A stretch of DNA of 64,000 nucleotides. Origin: Diphasiastrum complanatum (taxonomy: Eukaryota > Streptophyta > Lycopodiopsida > Lycopodiales > Lycopodiaceae). The stretch is from positions 50,346,745 through 50,410,744 of the forward strand of contig CM055105.1 in NCBI GenBank assembly GCA_029204225.1. The letters are read 5' to 3'. Each line of letters begins with the position of its first letter. The first letter of the stretch is position 1. Shown here in pieces: positions 1-11,596 of the stretch. The translations under genes and the position numbers were made by a program. The notes beneath the pieces are model-generated. The model saw only the letters and a list, made by a program, of their open reading frames with translations, made no database searches and was not told the origin of the DNA.

Positions 1-43
1 AGATAGAAATATAGTTGGGGATCACTAATCGGTAGCCATGACA
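1..43. repeat. 43-bp direct repeat, left copy
   Basis: This matches 5529-5571 with a single mismatch (an a here, a c there). The pair brackets about 5.5 kb that contains the hAT element. Because this copy sits at the window edge, the repeat may extend further to the left. Confidence 0.85.
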
Positions 44-463
44 CTCACCGTTCATGCTGCATGCATGGGTTACTGATGCATCAACTACGGTAGGACTGCA
101 TGACTCCTAATTGACATGCGTGTGACTAATTAGGCAAAACTAGCCCACATGGTTTGCATGCATGCCTCTGACCCACACTGCCCTTTGCCCTACGGTGGTT
201 AGCTGTAACAGTTCCACGCTCTGGGATTTTCCATAAGGGTTTCTTGGAATGTAAACAATAGATGTTAATTGTTTTATTCATATTTTCTTATACCCAATAT
301 GGGTATCATTGGAAAGTTCTTATCCAGAGCAACAATGGGCTAATTAAAAATTTGTTTTGGAAACAATACGGGGGTTTAGGAATTCGGCAGCTAAATATTT
401 ATGGCTTTGTGGGTGTTTTATGAGTTTTAGGGCTTTCTTAAATAATTATGGTTTTTTTTTTGG
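44..463. other. Sequence left of the hAT element, no gene seen
   Basis: No coding region, RNA gene or terminal repeat is recognisable here. A short self-complementary stretch near 295-312 (CCCAATATGGG) resembles the GATACCCATATTG word found near hAT right ends, in inverted orientation, but it lies outside the element boundaries set by the target duplication. Confidence 0.5.
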
Positions 464-471
464 GTTTAAAG

Positions 472-1314
472 CATAGATGCCCAGATGTGTTTCTCCTCCC
501 AGAAACGTGATTAAAACATAAATAGTTTATAAAATTCTTTTTGCTCCTCTTCACGGCCAGAATCGCGCCAGCCGTGGAGGTAAATTTTTTTATTTTGAGC
601 TACAGGTGTCCGATCGAGGCGTGTGCATAGTCGGCAGGCATCTACTCGGCGATACGGAGGTGGTGTGCACAGTGCCAAGGGGATCTAAGCTTTGTGGTTT
701 CAATTTTTGGTAAGCGTAGGCTTGATTTTTTGCAAGTGTTTACATTGAGCTATAGGCAACCAAATCGAGCGTAGTTTGGCTCTAAATCACCTCTCTTCAT
801 GCCCACGGTGATTCCTACGGTGTCAGTTTTAGGCGTTACAGCACGCCTAGCGAGATTTGAACACCACATTCCAAATGCTTGTTTTTTTTTGCCATTTTCA
901 CAAAATGACTTGTGAGCAACCGATTCAGGTGATGTCTGACCCTAGAATGCATTTCCACATGCTTGCAGAGACTCCTGTGACCTCCGTTCCGCCCATCTAC
1001 GTCCGTATCACAAATTTCAATTTCCATGCCCTAATTCCATGTTTTTTAGGGTTTGGGCGTGGAGCATCGTGCAAGCATTTGCCAATAGTGTGGTTTAGGC
1101 CTGCACTGCACTCCTTTACGCCTACAAGGACTCCCACGCTAGCGTCAGTTGCCCGTTTTTGCTCATACTGAAATGATTCTATCCCTCACCCTAATCTCGT
1201 GTGTTTTTTGGCACTTGCTATGATTTTATTAGAATCTATGTGACGTGTGCTCGGATGTGTTGAGCTCTGTTTTAGGCTGGTAATGTTTTTCAAAGCAATT
1301 TGTTTTCTTCTACT
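472..1314 (+). other. hAT left end and 5' non-coding region
   Basis: This stretch runs from the left terminal repeat to the first recognisable transposase coding block. It probably carries the promoter and leader, and perhaps an intron. I see no convincing TATA box or conserved coding segment; short frames on both strands here lack any domain. Confidence 0.6.
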
Positions 1315-4300
1315 GAATGGTTGCCTGCTTATTTGGATGTGGCTACACACCATGGCACAGGAGTCCGTAGATGGAGATGCTTCCATTGTGGTGGTCTCTT
1401 CATAGGATCACTTACCAGGGTTAGGGCTCACTTACTAAGGGTCAGAGGGCCAGGTGGGCGGGCATGGGCATCTCTGATTGCCCCAGGATTTCTGATGAGG
1501 AGAGGCAGAGGTTGTCTATTATGTACGGGCATGATGGTGCATCACAGGTTTCCGGACAAGGACAGGGACAGGGACAGGGAGCAGGAGCAGCTGCAGGTTC
1601 ACAGGCAGGGCTCACAGGTAGGTAGGCATGGCCTACTACGGGTGCAGAGCCTAGTACAACACGTTCTAGGCAGGGTTTAGGCAGTGCATTGTCCAAGCGA
1701 GGCCACTCCAGTTCCACCCACAGCAGCAGAACTTAGTTCAGAGGAAAGAGCGCCACATGAGCAGGTTGGATCAGCGGCAGCGGGTCCTTCTCGTCCCTCC
1801 TCTTCTTCTGCGGCAAATGTAGCACATGCTTCGACAGGTCCTCCCAGAGAGAGTGATACACCCACAGATCAGCCATCCAGTTTGATGTTAGACCACGAGC
1901 GCCATATACACAGCAGAGAGAGGTTAGGCCCAGACAGCAGACCCTTGATCGATGCGGGTGGCAGAGAGAGCAGCAGGCTCGGTGTGCAGTTCTTTTATAA
2001 GTGCGACATTCCTTTTGTTGTTGCTGACACTTGGGTGTTCAGGGAGTTTTGCACATAGATGGCAGCCGTGGATGCTACATGGACGCCTCCCAAACGAGAG
2101 GTATTGCGAGGCAGGATGCTTCGTCAGGAGGAGGAGACCATCACACGAGAGCTGAGTTCCATTCGCTCAGCTTGGCAGATGTAAGTATTTTGTTTCCATA
2201 AACCCATTCCATGCGTTTAGGGTTTACTCGTGGTGCAATTTTTGCATGTGGCTAATGGGTGTTCTGTGGCAGGTATGGATGCACGATAATGAGTGATGGA
2301 TGGACCGACATTCGTCGGCGATCCATCATCAATGTCTTGGTTTCTTGTCCGCTTGGCATAGTATTCCTACATGGCGTGGATGCCATTGGAGTGGAGCATG
2401 TGGTTCAGGTTGTCACGGACAACGCTTCGAACTGCAAGCAGATGGGAGAGATTATGACGAGGGAGCATCCCAGCATTGATGGATCAGAGAGGTATTGGTT
2501 TCTCCATTTGCTATGCTATCTTGATTGACTCCTGCTCCATGCTGCTAAACACAGGTCAACTACCGTCTAAACTTTTTACTGGATGTTTGTGTTGCAGGTC
2601 ACTTTTACGGCCATGCGCCTGGTCACTTTTGTTACCAGGAAGAGGCGTGTGCTGGCCCTATTCCGCACCTTCTTGCACCTAAACCTGAAGAAGCCAGCAC
2701 TCACACGCTTTGCTTTTTACTTCTTGGGGCTAGAGCGATTGGTAGTAGTGAAAAATGCATTGCGGCGGATAGTTTCCAACGAGGCCTTCTGAGAGTTCAT
2801 GGACGTCCCACATGCGGCGTTTTTCCGGTCCACAATGTTCGGTGATGAGTTCTGGACATGTGCTGAGGAGATATCCTTCTACCCATTTTCAGAGTGCTGC
2901 GCCTGGTAGACCGTGAGAGGTGCACTATCAGCCTCATTTAGGAGTTCATGGACCGCATCGACGAGGAGATTCTGACGCCAGCCTTGGACGAGCACATGTA
3001 TGACTCTTCAATGTCTAGTTTGTTGTTTCTCACTCTAGTCTGATGTGTTTCTTTTATGCTATAGTTACTTGATTGTTGTGATTTGTCTGCTGCAGGAGGC
3101 GCGAGATCTCACGTATCTGGGAGGCCAGATGGGACTACTTCCACCGACTCATCCACGCCGTAGCCCACATATTGCACCCCTTGTGGCGCGAGACTCGGGA
3201 TCGGGACGATCAGGAGTTGCACCGGAGGTGGGTGGAGTACACGGAGCGCGTATGGCCTGGACCAGGTACTTGTGATAAATTGCTTCGTAGCCTAAATACT
3301 ACAGTAGTGACTGTACTGAGCTCATTGAAAGTGTGTGAATTTGAGGGAACTTACACGTGCCATGTTTTTTCTTCTGCCAACAGGTCCGATGCTCGCTAAC
3401 ATTACACGCCAGTTGCTCATCTTTGAGCGCTACCAGTTTCCTTTCAATGGAGAGTAGAGTCGGCGGAGGGAGGATCAGCTGAGGCCCGTTACATGGTGGG
3501 GCTACCATGGGCGCAACACAGGTGACCTGCGGCGACTGGCCGAGAAAGTCCTTGCACAAGACTGTTCAACAGGAGCTTGCGAGCGGAATGGGAGCACCTG
3601 GGCCTTGTATCACACGCAGAAGAGGAACTGGTTATCCATCGAGCAGTGTAGGCGGTTGGTGTTTGTGAACACCAACGGCCGTATGCTGAGGCGCACACGA
3701 GGAGGGGGCCAGATGCTCGAGGTGAGTCACATCATTACCCCCTGTTTCTTGCTATGTTTGACGAATTGAATTGCTTTCGAATCATGCAATGAATTGCAAA
3801 ATACCTGCCTGACAACAATGTATTGTTTTTGGTTGCAGGTGAACCCTGACACTTGCTTGGTGGATTCGGCAGCTGCTGCTCCTCGGGCACCACCACGCAG
3901 GAGGAGATGGATGATGAGATCTATAGAGAGTTCTATAGACAGGCACAGGCTGACCAAGGGCTTTACGACGTTCGGGGAGGGCAGACAGGCAGAGGGATAG
4001 GGCTGAGGAGGGGGATGACGAGGGCTTGGAGGGTGGAGAGGAGCTCGGGGCTGACTATCAGGAGGAGGAGGAGGAGGAGTGGGTTGAGGGGGACACGAAG
4101 GAGGATGAGGAGATGGGGGCGGAGGCACAGGGGGATGACCTGACTGACCTGCTGGTGGACTTGGATGCGGAGACAGAGGAGGAGCCAACCATTTCTGCAC
4201 ATAGGCCTAGAGGGAGACCCAGAGGTTCTGGTAAGGGGGACTGAGTTTGCTTTTTGTAGACAGGAGCGGAGCATCACAGGCAGCTGTCGGCCAGGCATCA

Positions 4301-4590
4301 TCACAGTGGGTAGGGCCATCCCAGGGCGTACGATCACAGCCACTTCACACACAGACACACAGGGGTAGACACAGGGGTGGGGGTAGGCAGAGGGGGGCCA
4401 GAGGAGGGGAGAGAGGCAGAGGCAGAGGTAGAGGCAGGGGGAGGATCCAGAGCCAGAGCACAGAGCAGAGCTAGGGCCACACCACGGCATATGGCTCCCT
4501 CCAGTTTTGATTCATCTGCAGACCCTTGGGATTTGCAGTCAGGCACAAATTCGGATGATAATTCCTACCATGACTCTGACGAGTCTTAGT
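1315..4590 (+). pseudogene. hAT transposase gene, multi-exon and degenerate
   Basis: The product would bind the element ends and cut and paste them in the nucleus. Blocks in order: a BED-like zinc finger at about 1350-1500 (WRCFHCGG, then a His-containing HLL stretch) with a frameshift, after which the next frame reads ISDCPRISDEERQRL; a Gln/Gly-rich linker; a DUF659 start at 2270-2520 (TIMSDGWTD, then VVTDNASN), apparently with codons missing between GVDA and IGVEH; a block at 2598-2791 (RFAFYFLGLERLVVV) ending in a stop; RREISRIWEARWDYF near 3096; and the hAT dimerisation region at 3385-3720 (WWGYHGRNTGDLRRLAEKVL, CERNGS, LVFVNTN). An acidic tail with an AT-hook-like RPRGRPRGSGK follows at 4200-4243. 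Intron-like gaps end in cag before 2272, 2598, 3096 and 3839. In-frame stops near 2790 and 3455 show decay. The usual CERNWS reads CERNGS. Confidence 0.85.
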
Positions 4591-4708
4591 TGTGTAGTTT
4601 TCATTACGTTCATGGAACATCATTGTACCTCATTTTGGTGCCATGTGGCCCGATATTATATATTATGATGATCCTATTCACAGCAGTGTAATGATTCAAT
4701 ACTGCTCT

Positions 4709-4710
<2 letters not shown>

Positions 4711-4770
<60 letters not shown>
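4711..4770. repeat. (GA)30 microsatellite
   Basis: An uninterrupted run of 30 GA units preceded by CTCTCT, inside the hAT element and downstream of the transposase coding blocks. Confidence 0.98.
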
Positions 4771-4773
<3 letters not shown>

Positions 4774-4861
4774 ATTTTGGGGCATTATGTTTTTTTATTA
4801 TTTTTTTATATTAAAAGGAGCAATAGCGTAAACCTGGGAGTTAATGCACCTAAACTAGACC

Positions 4862-5051
4862 ACCCTGCACCCGCAACATTCGGCAAACTACACAGTAATT
4901 ATGCTCTTGATTAGAGCTTCCATTTGATACCCATATTGCCCAAAAAAAACCAAAAAAAAAAAAACGTTTATGGAATTTTTTTTTGAAATTTTCAGAACCG
5001 CGTTTCTGAACGCGATTCTGAAATGTGTTTCAGAAACGCTGTGCATCTATG
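4862..5051 (+). repeat. hAT right-end module with subterminal CGCG palindromes
   Basis: The module reads CACCCGCAACATTCGGCAAA, then a GATTAGAGC/GATACCCATATTG word, an A-rich tract, then overlapping inverted words built on GAAACGC and GAATCGCG, and finally GTGCATCTATG at the tip. The same order recurs at 42025-42205 and 59255-59451, and in part at 42335-42473. In hAT elements such subterminal repeats are usually transposase binding sites; that role here is inferred. Confidence 0.8.
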
Positions 5052-5061
5052 GTTTAAAGGA

Positions 5062-5081
5062 GGGGGGGGGGGGGGGGGGGG
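5062..5081. repeat. Poly-G run
   Basis: Twenty consecutive G three bases beyond the hAT target duplication. Its exact length may be a sequencing artefact. Confidence 0.8.
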
Positions 5082-5187
5082 CGGGTTCAAAGTTTTATTG
5101 CGAAGTTAAAAAAAAAAATGAAACCATTCTGTCCGAATCGCTGATGATCTGGAATGTGTGTTCTAGATCGTGATCCACTGAAACTGC

Positions 5188-5337
5188 GATCAAAACAAAA
5201 CAGGGCTACTTAGCTCCCCACTTTTCTAAATTCTGTGCTTAATCATGTTGAAGACGTCATCTAGAACTGTGATCAAAACAAAATGGGGCTACTTAGCTCC
5301 CCACTTTTCTGAATTCTATGATTAATCATCTTGAATA
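5188..5337. repeat. Tandem duplication, 83-bp period
   Basis: Two units start with GATCAAAACAAAA at 5188 and 5271 and share GGGCTACTTAGCTCCCCA and the following 40 bases with a few differences. Confidence 0.85.
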
Positions 5338-7497
5338 TACCTAAAGCCGAAATAACAAGGACAAAATCCATTAGGGCGAGAATGGTCAAATAATCCATGT
5401 GTCTCAAAAGCATAAATTTATGTCTAAGCAAGAGCACACAAGAGAGGTATCCCTTACACAAAACATTCTCGTAAAACCTCAACAGTTGACAATAGCTGCT
5501 TAAGAGAACAAAACAAGTATAGTTAGAAAGATAGAAATATAGTTGGGGCTCACTAATCGGTAGCCATGACATATAGCCAAATTAATGAATGAAGAGGTCC
5601 CATTACATTCAGCTTACAATGAAAGAAAAATCTCAGCACACAGTTTATGCCTTTGATGAGAAACAAAGAAGAAGGCATATACATTTACAGAGGAACAAGG
5701 ATTCAAAACAAGTAAGCCTGAGATCAGTATAATCGAAGTGCTCTGGAGTCCCCGATGACCCTGCCTTGGCAATAGAAAGTACCTATCTTCAAAATCAGTG
5801 TTTTTAAGTTTGATGAGAGTGAAAATTCTTCGTCTTTAACTCCTGCATATACCACTTAGTTGCACAAAGGACATAGAAGTTAAAAAGAAAAGATCTTGAA
5901 GATGGGACTGGTTCATATTCGGGGTAAATCTTGCAGTTAGAAATCATGACAGTATCTTGAACATCCTGGACATCCCAACAACAACTCTGCTGATTTCAGA
6001 TCTGGATTTTGCAAATGTTGGACAAATGCATGATGGTTGTGAGAGGTTCTAAAGCAGACGCATAAAGTTTTGGTTAAAGAAATGGTAATTGCTGATGGAG
6101 AAGGTTTCAAGTTAGTAACAATTTCATGAGTGTGTGCATGATGAGACCTGATTTTTTCCTGCAAATCTGAATGGCTATAATTTTCACCCCTGAACAGCAG
6201 CAGCCTTCATGAATGGAATCTTGAAAATACATAGCCCTCATCAATGGGACCCACAAATTCTGTCCTCTAATGGCATTCGTGGGCCCACATAAATTTACAA
6301 TAAAATTTTGTGACACACATTATGCTCAATAATGTGTGTTTATTGGCACCTTGTAGGGAATATTGGCTCGTCATCTCGTCTCACCACTAACATGGCTTGC
6401 CAAGAGACTCACCATTAGATCCATACAATCTGCCTCTTAAAACGTATTATCTAGTCCTTGAAATTTATTTCCACATGGAAGTAAGAACAATTTGTGTAAA
6501 TACTAGATATTTATGCTAATTTGAAAACCAGTCAGATGCTTGTATGAAAACTAAAAAGCCATCCATCGTCGGCCACAATAAGAAAAGGTTCAATTCATTT
6601 TGATGAATAATATAAGAAACTTGTAAAATAGTCCAACACGAGAAAGAAGATCGATCAAGCAATTCAATAATAGCCAAGAAATCCAAAATGAACACAATGG
6701 CTACGTGAAAAACATTGATACTAATTACTCCAACTAAAACAAGTTTAGATGTGGGTGAATAGTTTCTTTGAGGTTTCAAATTCTTTCCCAAAATGAAATC
6801 AAGTATTTCCATAGAAGAATTATAAGAAGAGATCATTGACATTACTGCCCTTTCAGAATTCACAACAGCCCGATACTTCAATTCTTGTATCCTCATTCAA
6901 AAGAATCTGGAAAGTTCAGCTCACTAGCCATTCATACACAAGCAAAGCCTGACAAGAGAGAAGTTTTAAAAAGGACGGGCATTATTACAGAACAACTTCA
7001 GAGAATAATGCAAAATTGATGCTATCACACCACTCTATGATGCATGCCTCACAAGTAGCTTCCCATCAGAACTGTTAGTAGCTCTTCTTGTTGACGAAAA
7101 CTGAGGCTGAGTTCATTAAGCTGAATATTTACGCTTTCAGAGAGCGAATATGTCACATACCTGCATTTGGTCTTCTCAATTGATTCCTTATGCTGAGGGT
7201 TAAACCGCAATCCAAAGTCCTTGGTGAAGAATTTGCAGCACCCAACATGATGGTCCGGAAGCAGGATCGTAATGCCACCATGCCAAATTTTGCAAATCAA
7301 ATGCAAATTATGTAATGACATGGATTCCATCCTCACAAGTGCACTTACATGTCAAGCACCGCATCAATCTTTGCTTACAAAACCAAATCTATAGAGAAAA
7401 GGGAGCAAACTGGATATGTATTGTTGTCATGACACCTTTCTATAACTAATATCAGTCAAATATGTTAATAATATGCCAAGGAATGGCCTCCAGTATG
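5338..7497. other. Intergenic, no recognisable gene
   Basis: AT-rich DNA with several minus-strand open stretches of 70-126 codons (for example 6516-6896 and 7049-7336). None shows a domain, a repeated motif or a low-complexity pattern I recognise. A fast-evolving or intron-rich gene cannot be excluded. The right copy of the 43-bp direct repeat lies at 5529-5571. Confidence 0.5.
5529..5571. repeat. 43-bp direct repeat, right copy
   Basis: Partner of the copy at 1-43, in the same orientation. The sequences diverge at once after the shared GGTAGCCATGACA. Confidence 0.85.
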
Positions 7498-7880
7498 GGT
7501 TTTGCATTGCCCCATAGAATATCTCAAAAAAAGCTCAGCTTTTCTAATTTGAATGAAAACTCGAAAAACCAGATTTAGGGTCTCCGTGAGTTTTGCATTT
7601 GACCCATAAAAAATTGTCAGAAAAAAATCTCAGCTTTTCTAATTTGAATGAAAACCCAAAAAAAAGTCTTCGGGTTTTGGTGGGTTTCTCATTTGTCCCA
7701 AGAAAATCACAAAAAAAAAAGTCAGCCATTCAATTTGAATGAAAAACCAAAAAACCAGATTAGGGTTTTTGTGGGTTTTGCATTTGTCCCATAAAATCTT
7801 AAAAACAATTAAATCTTAAAAACAAGTTGAGCTTTGTTAGTGAATGAAAATCCAAATAGCTAGATTAGGGTTTTGGATGG
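7498..7880. repeat. Minisatellite, four degenerate ~95-bp units
   Basis: Each unit contains TTTTGCATTTGNCCCATA, an A-rich stretch, CAGCTTTTCTAATTTGAATG and a CCAGATTAGGGTTT-type word. Units begin near 7498, 7591, 7683 and 7774. Short open frames here only follow the repeat. Confidence 0.85.
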
Positions 7881-8564
7881 GAACAAACCCAAGGTTGAGG
7901 TATGGTGTCTCATGATGAATGAGTTTTCACAATCTTTGAGCAAATTTTTTGAGAGTTTTGCACTCTATCCATGGTTCACCTACTATGTAGCACATGCCGT
8001 GCCATGTAATATTAATTACATTTTGTCTTTAACTACAAGAAGATAGTGACTAAAAACAAAAATATTAAACAAACACGTCACTTGTGAGTACCTCAATGTG
8101 AGACAACTTTGGAAGTGACATTGGTTGTCTCCACCCTACACTACTAATAATCCTCTCAATGTCTCTTCATAGGTATCATGACAATCTTTAGCACATCTTG
8201 CTTTTATGGTATTGTGTCCACTTTCATTTTTTTCTTTTTTGTCACGTAATAAAATTAACTTTTCATTTTCCAATACCACAAAAGGCTGTGACGCCATAGC
8301 ATGAGCCATAGTATCATGTGAATTGTTCACAACCATTAAACTTTCTCATGTAAAACAGATTGTATAGTCCATGTGATAATGCAAGTACCAAACTGTGTAG
8401 TCTATGTGGCAATTCATGTACCATCACTGTCGTGAACAATATCCACTTTTAAGATATTCAATCGTATTTTTGTGGATACGTAATGGTTACCTAGTGACTA
8501 TTATGCCCATGTTTTGAACATATAAAAAAGCAGAATATGTATTGTACTTTTTTACAATATGTTT

Positions 8565-8690
8565 TCGCCATGTGCGTTCCGTACAAAGCCCGTACGATTG
8601 CCACGTGGCATGTCTATAATGGTCCACGGTGGTGTGTCCGTACAACGTCCGTACGATTGCCACATGGCATGTCCAGAGTAATCCGTCAGA
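8565..8690. repeat. Two-unit tandem repeat with CCGTACGATTGCCAC
   Basis: The segments around 8578-8612 and 8636-8672 share TCCGTACAA, CCGTACGATTGCCAC and TGGCATGTC. The spacing is about 58 bp. Confidence 0.75.
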
Positions 8691-9000
8691 TTCAAACTTT
8701 TTATTATGCTTTGTAATATACATGTGAAAAAAAGTCAAAGTATCCATTACACAATGGAATGCGCCGAGCACATGCCATTATGCCCGGTTTGGCTTTCCAA
8801 AAAAATTTGGCTTGGCCCCTCCGGGCCTCACCTAAATTTTTTTGAAAATCTTTACTGGGCAAAATGGCTTGTGCCTCTGACCCATTCCATAGTACATTAC
8901 AAGTTTAATAGGTCGAAAAGTTCAAATTATAAAATAGAAAAGATATTTTGACACATTTGAGGACTAAATTTTTAGTAAAAACATTATTTCAAAATATTTT

Positions 9001-9213
9001 TTGCAGCCTCCAAACATAGCATGTTGACATGCTAAGTGAAATAGCTAGAGTTTTTTTTTTTACAGCCTTCAAAGATAGCACGCCGATGTGTAAGTAAAAT
9101 AGATTTTTTTTCTTTTTGCAGCCTCCAAAGACAGCACGCCGGTGTGCTAGGCGATTCAGCTTTATTTTTTTTGGCTGAATCGCCTAGCACGCTGGCATGC
9201 ATCTTTGGAGGCT
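9001..9213. repeat. Tandem repeat ending in a long hairpin
   Basis: Three degenerate units of about 60 bp begin with a GCAGCCTCCAAA-type word near 9003, 9062 and 9119. The last is followed by its own inverted copy: 9120-9160 pairs with 9174-9213 (about 40 bp, few mismatches) across a 13-base T-rich loop. The inner arm GGCGATTCAGC is perfectly paired. Transcription would give a stable stem, but no promoter is visible. It could be a foldback element or an inverted duplication of a satellite unit. Confidence 0.85.
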
Positions 9214-10251
9214 AAAAAAATTAATATATTTTAAAAAATTTCTTGGTTTGAGATTTCATTATGGGATTTTCAACTATATACCAAACCACAATTCTTAATA
9301 TAAACATTCAAGTAGTGGCATAAAAAAAGTAGCACACCATGTGCTAGCCTAGTTTTGTTGATCACATATCCAAGATTCCTAGAGCCAAGATGGTAAACGG
9401 TCTACTTCACAAGAAAATGCTTATAATTTATCATTTTTATAAGTCATGGTACAAGGATTAAATTAGCTATCTCACCATTGATCATCGAGAACTATTGAAA
9501 AGAGATCAACATTGAAATCAACACATTATACGCTATTTAATGAACTGTTTTAGAAGCTCAAGTTAGATGGCATCCTCTGGCACTACTTCATGCCTCACAA
9601 AACATCCCATACTCTTTGTGCATCTCACACTAGAATTGTGGAGGTAAATATAAATTGAAGCTCACAAAATCCTTATTGTCCAAGTTTACTGGCCCACCTT
9701 GTGGAGGGATACAACAAAATTTTCTCTATGTTGTGATGTTTATCAGTGCCAAGGTGTTTACCTCCTCCATGAACTAGCCTTTATTCCCACAATAGTTAAT
9801 GAACCTTTCCAACTTTAGGGATTGGATTTCAGTGGTTAAATTCGCCTAGGGTCAAGACAAGGCCACCAGTATAGTACAACAACTATTGATTATGGAACGA
9901 AGTGGGCCAAAGCCAAAGCAATACAACACAATAACAGAAAATACAACATATTTCATGTTTCCATTGGTATTATGAGGAGATCAATTTTTTGTTGTCTCAA
10001 TTGCAATGGTTCCAGTGCTACTAGTCTCAATGTCATTTATTTTCACTCCAATGTAGCTAGTTGGTTCTTATGTACATGCATAGGGTTTGTCCTTGTTCCT
10101 CCACATTTATATTATGCAAAATGCAAAAGAGTGTCAAGGATGATGAAGTGAGTTGGATAGGAGAGAGATCTGTGCTACATAATTGTAGGCCCAAATTTGA
10201 GTCCTTTGTTGTGCTTGTCGACACGTTTTTGAGCCTTATGCTCTCAAGCTA
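9214..10251. other. Intergenic, no recognisable gene
   Basis: I see no coding block, RNA gene or transposon end. The open stretch at 10061-10273 has no domain. Confidence 0.5.
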
Positions 10252-10432
10252 TGTGTTTGGCGCCTTTCACTAAAGTATGCATAGGCATTAAATGCAAGGT
10301 ACCCATCCAACAATCCAGTTTAATTAAGTGAGAGAGTGTCAAGGACACGCTCTCACTTAATTAAGCTGGATCTGCGGATGGGCACTTGACATTTAAAGCT
10401 TGTGCCTTTTTCATCCTCAGGCTGTGTTTGGC
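10252..10432. mobile_element. Foldback (MITE-like) element with flanking direct repeat
   Basis: The interior 10262-10422 folds on itself: CCAGTTTAATTAAGTGAGAG pairs with its inverted copy around a central AAGG near 10340, and weaker pairing continues outward (AGGCATTAAATGCAAGG against AGGCACAAGCTTTAAATG on the other strand). A 10-bp direct repeat TGTGTTTGGC flanks it at 10252-10261 and 10423-10432. An 8-10 bp duplication suits a hAT or Mutator-type MITE; no transposase is encoded. Confidence 0.75.
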
Positions 10433-10796
10433 TTAACATTACACATCGATGGCATAAAATTGCTAGTACTTTGTAATTGCTAGAGTTACACATAAAGAGT
10501 TAACAATTAGGCATGGTTGACTGTAGTATTGGCATATATGAAGCACTTGTCTTAATTTCAATTATGCTATTTAAAATATAGTTCTGTGATTAGTTTCCCC
10601 ACCTTGTGTTGTTTTGGATTATGGAAGTCAACAACTCATATTAACTAAATGTCTTCATTTTGAATGGAGTTCATGGCACATCTATGCTAACTTTCAAATG
10701 GCTCTCATATTTCGACATCATTTGAGATTTGAGCCTCTATTGTTGTTACATACCTATGTAACTAGCAGTACTTCAGACCCCTATTAGTCCATTTAG

Positions 10797-11596
10797 TGTT
10801 GGGGGCTAAATGGCAAGGTACCCTTAGGATTAAGGGTATGTGCCCTTGGATAAGGGCAGACAAGACTATACCTTAGTCGGAGGTATGGAGTCACGTGACC
10901 CTTGGATAAGGAGTACCCTTAGTATTAAGGGTAGGTGCCTTAGATTAAGGTACTAGTGTCCTTGATTAAGGGCAGGTAGGTGTCTATGCCTTGGATAGAT
11001 CAGGTATGGAACCTAGAGAGGTGTTAGAAAGTCATCAGATGACTATTTTTTCTAAACCTTGGGCCTCAACCTTGAACCATATCACTTTATTGGTCTAGGA
11101 CCAAAGTATAGTTGTACAACTTGGGCAATGGGACCTAGTAGGAGGGCGCCCTTCTAAAGTGTCCATTGAGTTCCCAACTCCCACAAGAAAGGCATTCAAA
11201 GAGTCATAGGTTATGGAAGGAGTGTCTTGACATTCCATAAGCCTATGGAGGCTCTAATTGGAGATTCTTTGACTCCCCTAGGCTTCTCTCTCTCTCATTG
11301 GATGAGCATGGAACTCCATAGTGCATTGGAGGGGTCCATGGGCCATCTATATGAGGGTAGTAGGGTGCCAATTGGGAGGGAGAGATCTCTCTTGTTTGCT
11401 CTACTTATGCTCTAGTGTTGCTACTAGTGTGTAGAGTGCTTTTTTGTGGTAGTATGCTTAAGGTTTGAATCTTGCTTATGGTATGGGACATAAGTAGGGT
11501 TTGGATCTTGAGTATGCTATGGAGTGTTGTGGTATGCTTGTGATTTGTTTATGGTTAGCAAGGGGGTGCTAGATAAGTCTTGCTTGGAGCTTGGAT
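10797..11596. other. Possible LTR remnant with CCTTA/TAAGG repeats
   Basis: The segment opens with TGTTGGGGGCTAAATGG and carries several inverted words such as CCCTTAGTATTAAGGG and CCCTTGGATAAGGG between 10808 and 10970. A CTATATGAGG word near 11347 could be a core promoter. It abuts the truncated gypsy RT at 11597. I could not find a partner LTR or a clear end, so the assignment is tentative. Confidence 0.3.

Larger units (their letters stand above)
464..5059 (+). mobile_element. hAT superfamily DNA transposon with 8-bp target duplication
   Basis: The element proper is 472-5051 (4580 bp). It begins CATAGATGCCCAG and ends with the complement of CATAGATGCACAG, so the terminal inverted repeat is 13 bp with one mismatch. 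It is flanked by a perfect 8-bp direct repeat GTTTAAAG at 464-471 and 5052-5059, the size expected for hAT transposition. Inside lies a plus-strand gene with a BED-like zinc finger, a DUF659-like block and a hAT C-terminal dimerisation block, which independently fixes the superfamily. The transposase reading frame has stops and probable deletions, so this copy is probably not autonomous, although its intact ends could still be moved by an enzyme made elsewhere. Confidence 0.93.

Noticed and set aside
3727-4490. Pro-rich and Leu-rich minus-strand frames of 157 and 175 codons
   Set aside because: They are antisense shadows of the Glu/Arg-rich 3' coding part of the hAT transposase and have no domain.
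6516-7336. Minus-strand frames of 126 and 95 codons as host exons
   Set aside because: No recognisable domain, splice pattern or paralogue in the window; too weak to call.
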